From an uncultured Clostridia bacterium (lineage in GTDB: Bacteria > Bacillota > Clostridia > TANB77 > CAG-508): 64,000 nucleotides of DNA. Below, piece by piece: positions 63,272-64,000 of this stretch. The notes under the pieces were generated by a model that saw only the letters and a program-made list of their open reading frames with translations, was not told the DNA's origin and made no database searches. Each line of letters opens with the position of its first letter. Positions within the stretch are counted from its first letter, which is position 1. Both the position numbers and the translations under genes were made by a program. The DNA lies in assembly GCA_944392455.1 (NCBI GenBank), contig CALXWP010000005.1, forward strand, positions 1 through 64,000. Direction: 5' to 3'.

Positions 63272-63320
63272 AGTATAAATTAATATAATAAAATAAATTG
63301 ATATAAAAGGAGAAAAAACT

Positions 63321-64000
63321 ATGGAAAAAGATCTAGATAAGAGAAGTACAGAAGAAGAAAATGTTAAAGATATTGCAACAAAACTAATTGAATTAGGTGA
63401 ATCTTATGAGAACAAACAAGAATTAGACTTTGAATGGGAACAAAAAAATGGATTAAGATATGTATCTGATGAGAGCTTAGAATTAGTATATGAAATATTA
63501 GTTAATATGCAAATTTCATTAGAGAACAAAGATACTAAAGTTGTAATTAAAAATAATTTAATGAATGTTTGTGATTTTAAAACTACTACAAAAGAGTTAA
63601 TAGAGAAAATAAAAAATAACAAACAAGAGGTTACTTTAGAAAAACCAGGAATATTTACCATAGATAAAAGACTAACTGTTAATAGAATATGTATTAACTG
63701 TAAATTTCAAAGATGTCCAAAACATATTGCAGGATATATATTATATTTGATTGATAAAGGACAGCTAAAAGAAAAATTAGAAGATAGAAAAAAATATAGA
63801 GAAAAAAATAAAGAATTAAATGATCTTTTTGCATTTGAATGGAAATTTGGAGATATACTTAGAATAATACCTGATGAAATGTATACATTTTGTCAAACAG
63901 TAGTTGATAGAAATTATGCATATGTTGCAAGATTTTTAAATAATGATGAAAAATATATTACTATATATACTCCTTTTTCATGTGATGATTATAAACTTAT
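63321..64000 (+). CDS. Unrecognised protein, cut by the window end
   Basis: The frame is open from ATG 63321 (AAAGGAG upstream) to the window edge, 226 codons, with no stop. It starts MEKDLDKRSTEEENVKD. A CINCKFQRCPKH segment near residue 131 (CxxC plus C and H) may bind metal. The rest is charged and probably helical. No family recognised; the missing C-terminus may hold the diagnostic part. Confidence 0.6.
   Translation, partial: MEKDLDKRSTEEENVKDIATKLIELGESYENKQELDFEWEQKNGLRYVSDESLELVYEILVNMQISLENKDTKVVIKNNLMNVCDFKTTTKELIEKIKNNKQEVTLEKPGIFTIDKRLTVNRICINCKFQRCPKHIAGYILYLIDKGQLKEKLEDRKKYREKNKELNDLFAFEWKFGDILRIIPDEMYTFCQTVVDRNYAYVARFLNNDEKYITIYTPFSCDDYKL

Noticed and set aside
1..64000. CRISPR array, rRNA operon or replication origin
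   Set aside because: I saw no regularly spaced direct repeats, no rRNA-like conserved stretches and no dnaA-box cluster in the window.

Overview
The window is AT-rich DNA with tightly packed genes in short operons, standard genetic code and AGGAGG-type ribosome binding sites. SpoVS, YtfJ (GerW), a YtfI-like DUF2953 protein, FtsEX with M23 hydrolases, LL-diaminopimelate aminotransferase (DapL), a DacF-type carboxypeptidase and a dockerin-bearing cell-wall hydrolase point to a spore-forming, low-GC Gram-positive bacterium of the Clostridia. A gut species known mainly from metagenomes is my inference. There is no rRNA, CRISPR array or prophage. The only mobile element is one RAYT-type tyrosine transposase unit.

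Layout. 0-5.3 kb: a Thg1-like 3'-5' nucleotidyltransferase behind a structured leader, then on the minus strand tsaE (frameshifted), a tsaB-rimI fusion and a Lon-family protease. 5.4-12.5 kb: a dockerin/SH3 glucosaminidase, a membrane-anchored SH3/cadherin-like surface protein, tRNA-Thr, pnuC, a PatB/MalY lyase and the RAYT unit. 12.5-24 kb: ftsY, a UPF0182 membrane protein, split transketolase, then ftsEX, two M23 hydrolases and a CtpA protease. 24-33 kb: tRNA-Val/Asp/Phe, dapF-dapL, rnhA, tmcAL, coaE, dinB and csaA, interspersed with small genes of unlike composition. 33-43 kb: three ABC exporter modules (one under a YtrA-type repressor with a clear operator), a VTT protein, a Dps-like protein and an orphan attenuator. 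43-52 kb: VbhA/Fic pair, ymdB, spoVS, a solute-binding protein, and recA-mazG-recX-scpA-ytfI-ytfJ. 52-64 kb: acyltransferase, DacF, umuC-yolD, metallopeptidase, MBL hydrolase, Nudix, Rsm22-like methyltransferase, then a histidyl-tRNA synthetase fusion, a UDG-family protein and a truncated gene.

The most unusual locus is 60.1-62.5 kb. A full histidyl-tRNA synthetase is fused in frame to a DapF-fold racemase/epimerase-like domain that keeps both catalytic cysteines. It follows a leader peptide with three consecutive His codons and a five-segment RNA switch ending in a terminator. The layout predicts expression when charged tRNA-His runs short. A genuine dapF lies elsewhere in the window (24.8 kb), so the fused domain probably acts on another substrate; histidine is the obvious candidate but is unproven.

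A second pattern ties together distant loci. dinB, recA and umuC-yolD each carry CAAAC-N4-GTTT within or just after their promoter, which is a likely LexA/SOS box. Promoters throughout follow a TTGACA-N17-TATAAT pattern with 16-18 bp spacing. All pairings, boundaries and family assignments were made by eye, without database searches.
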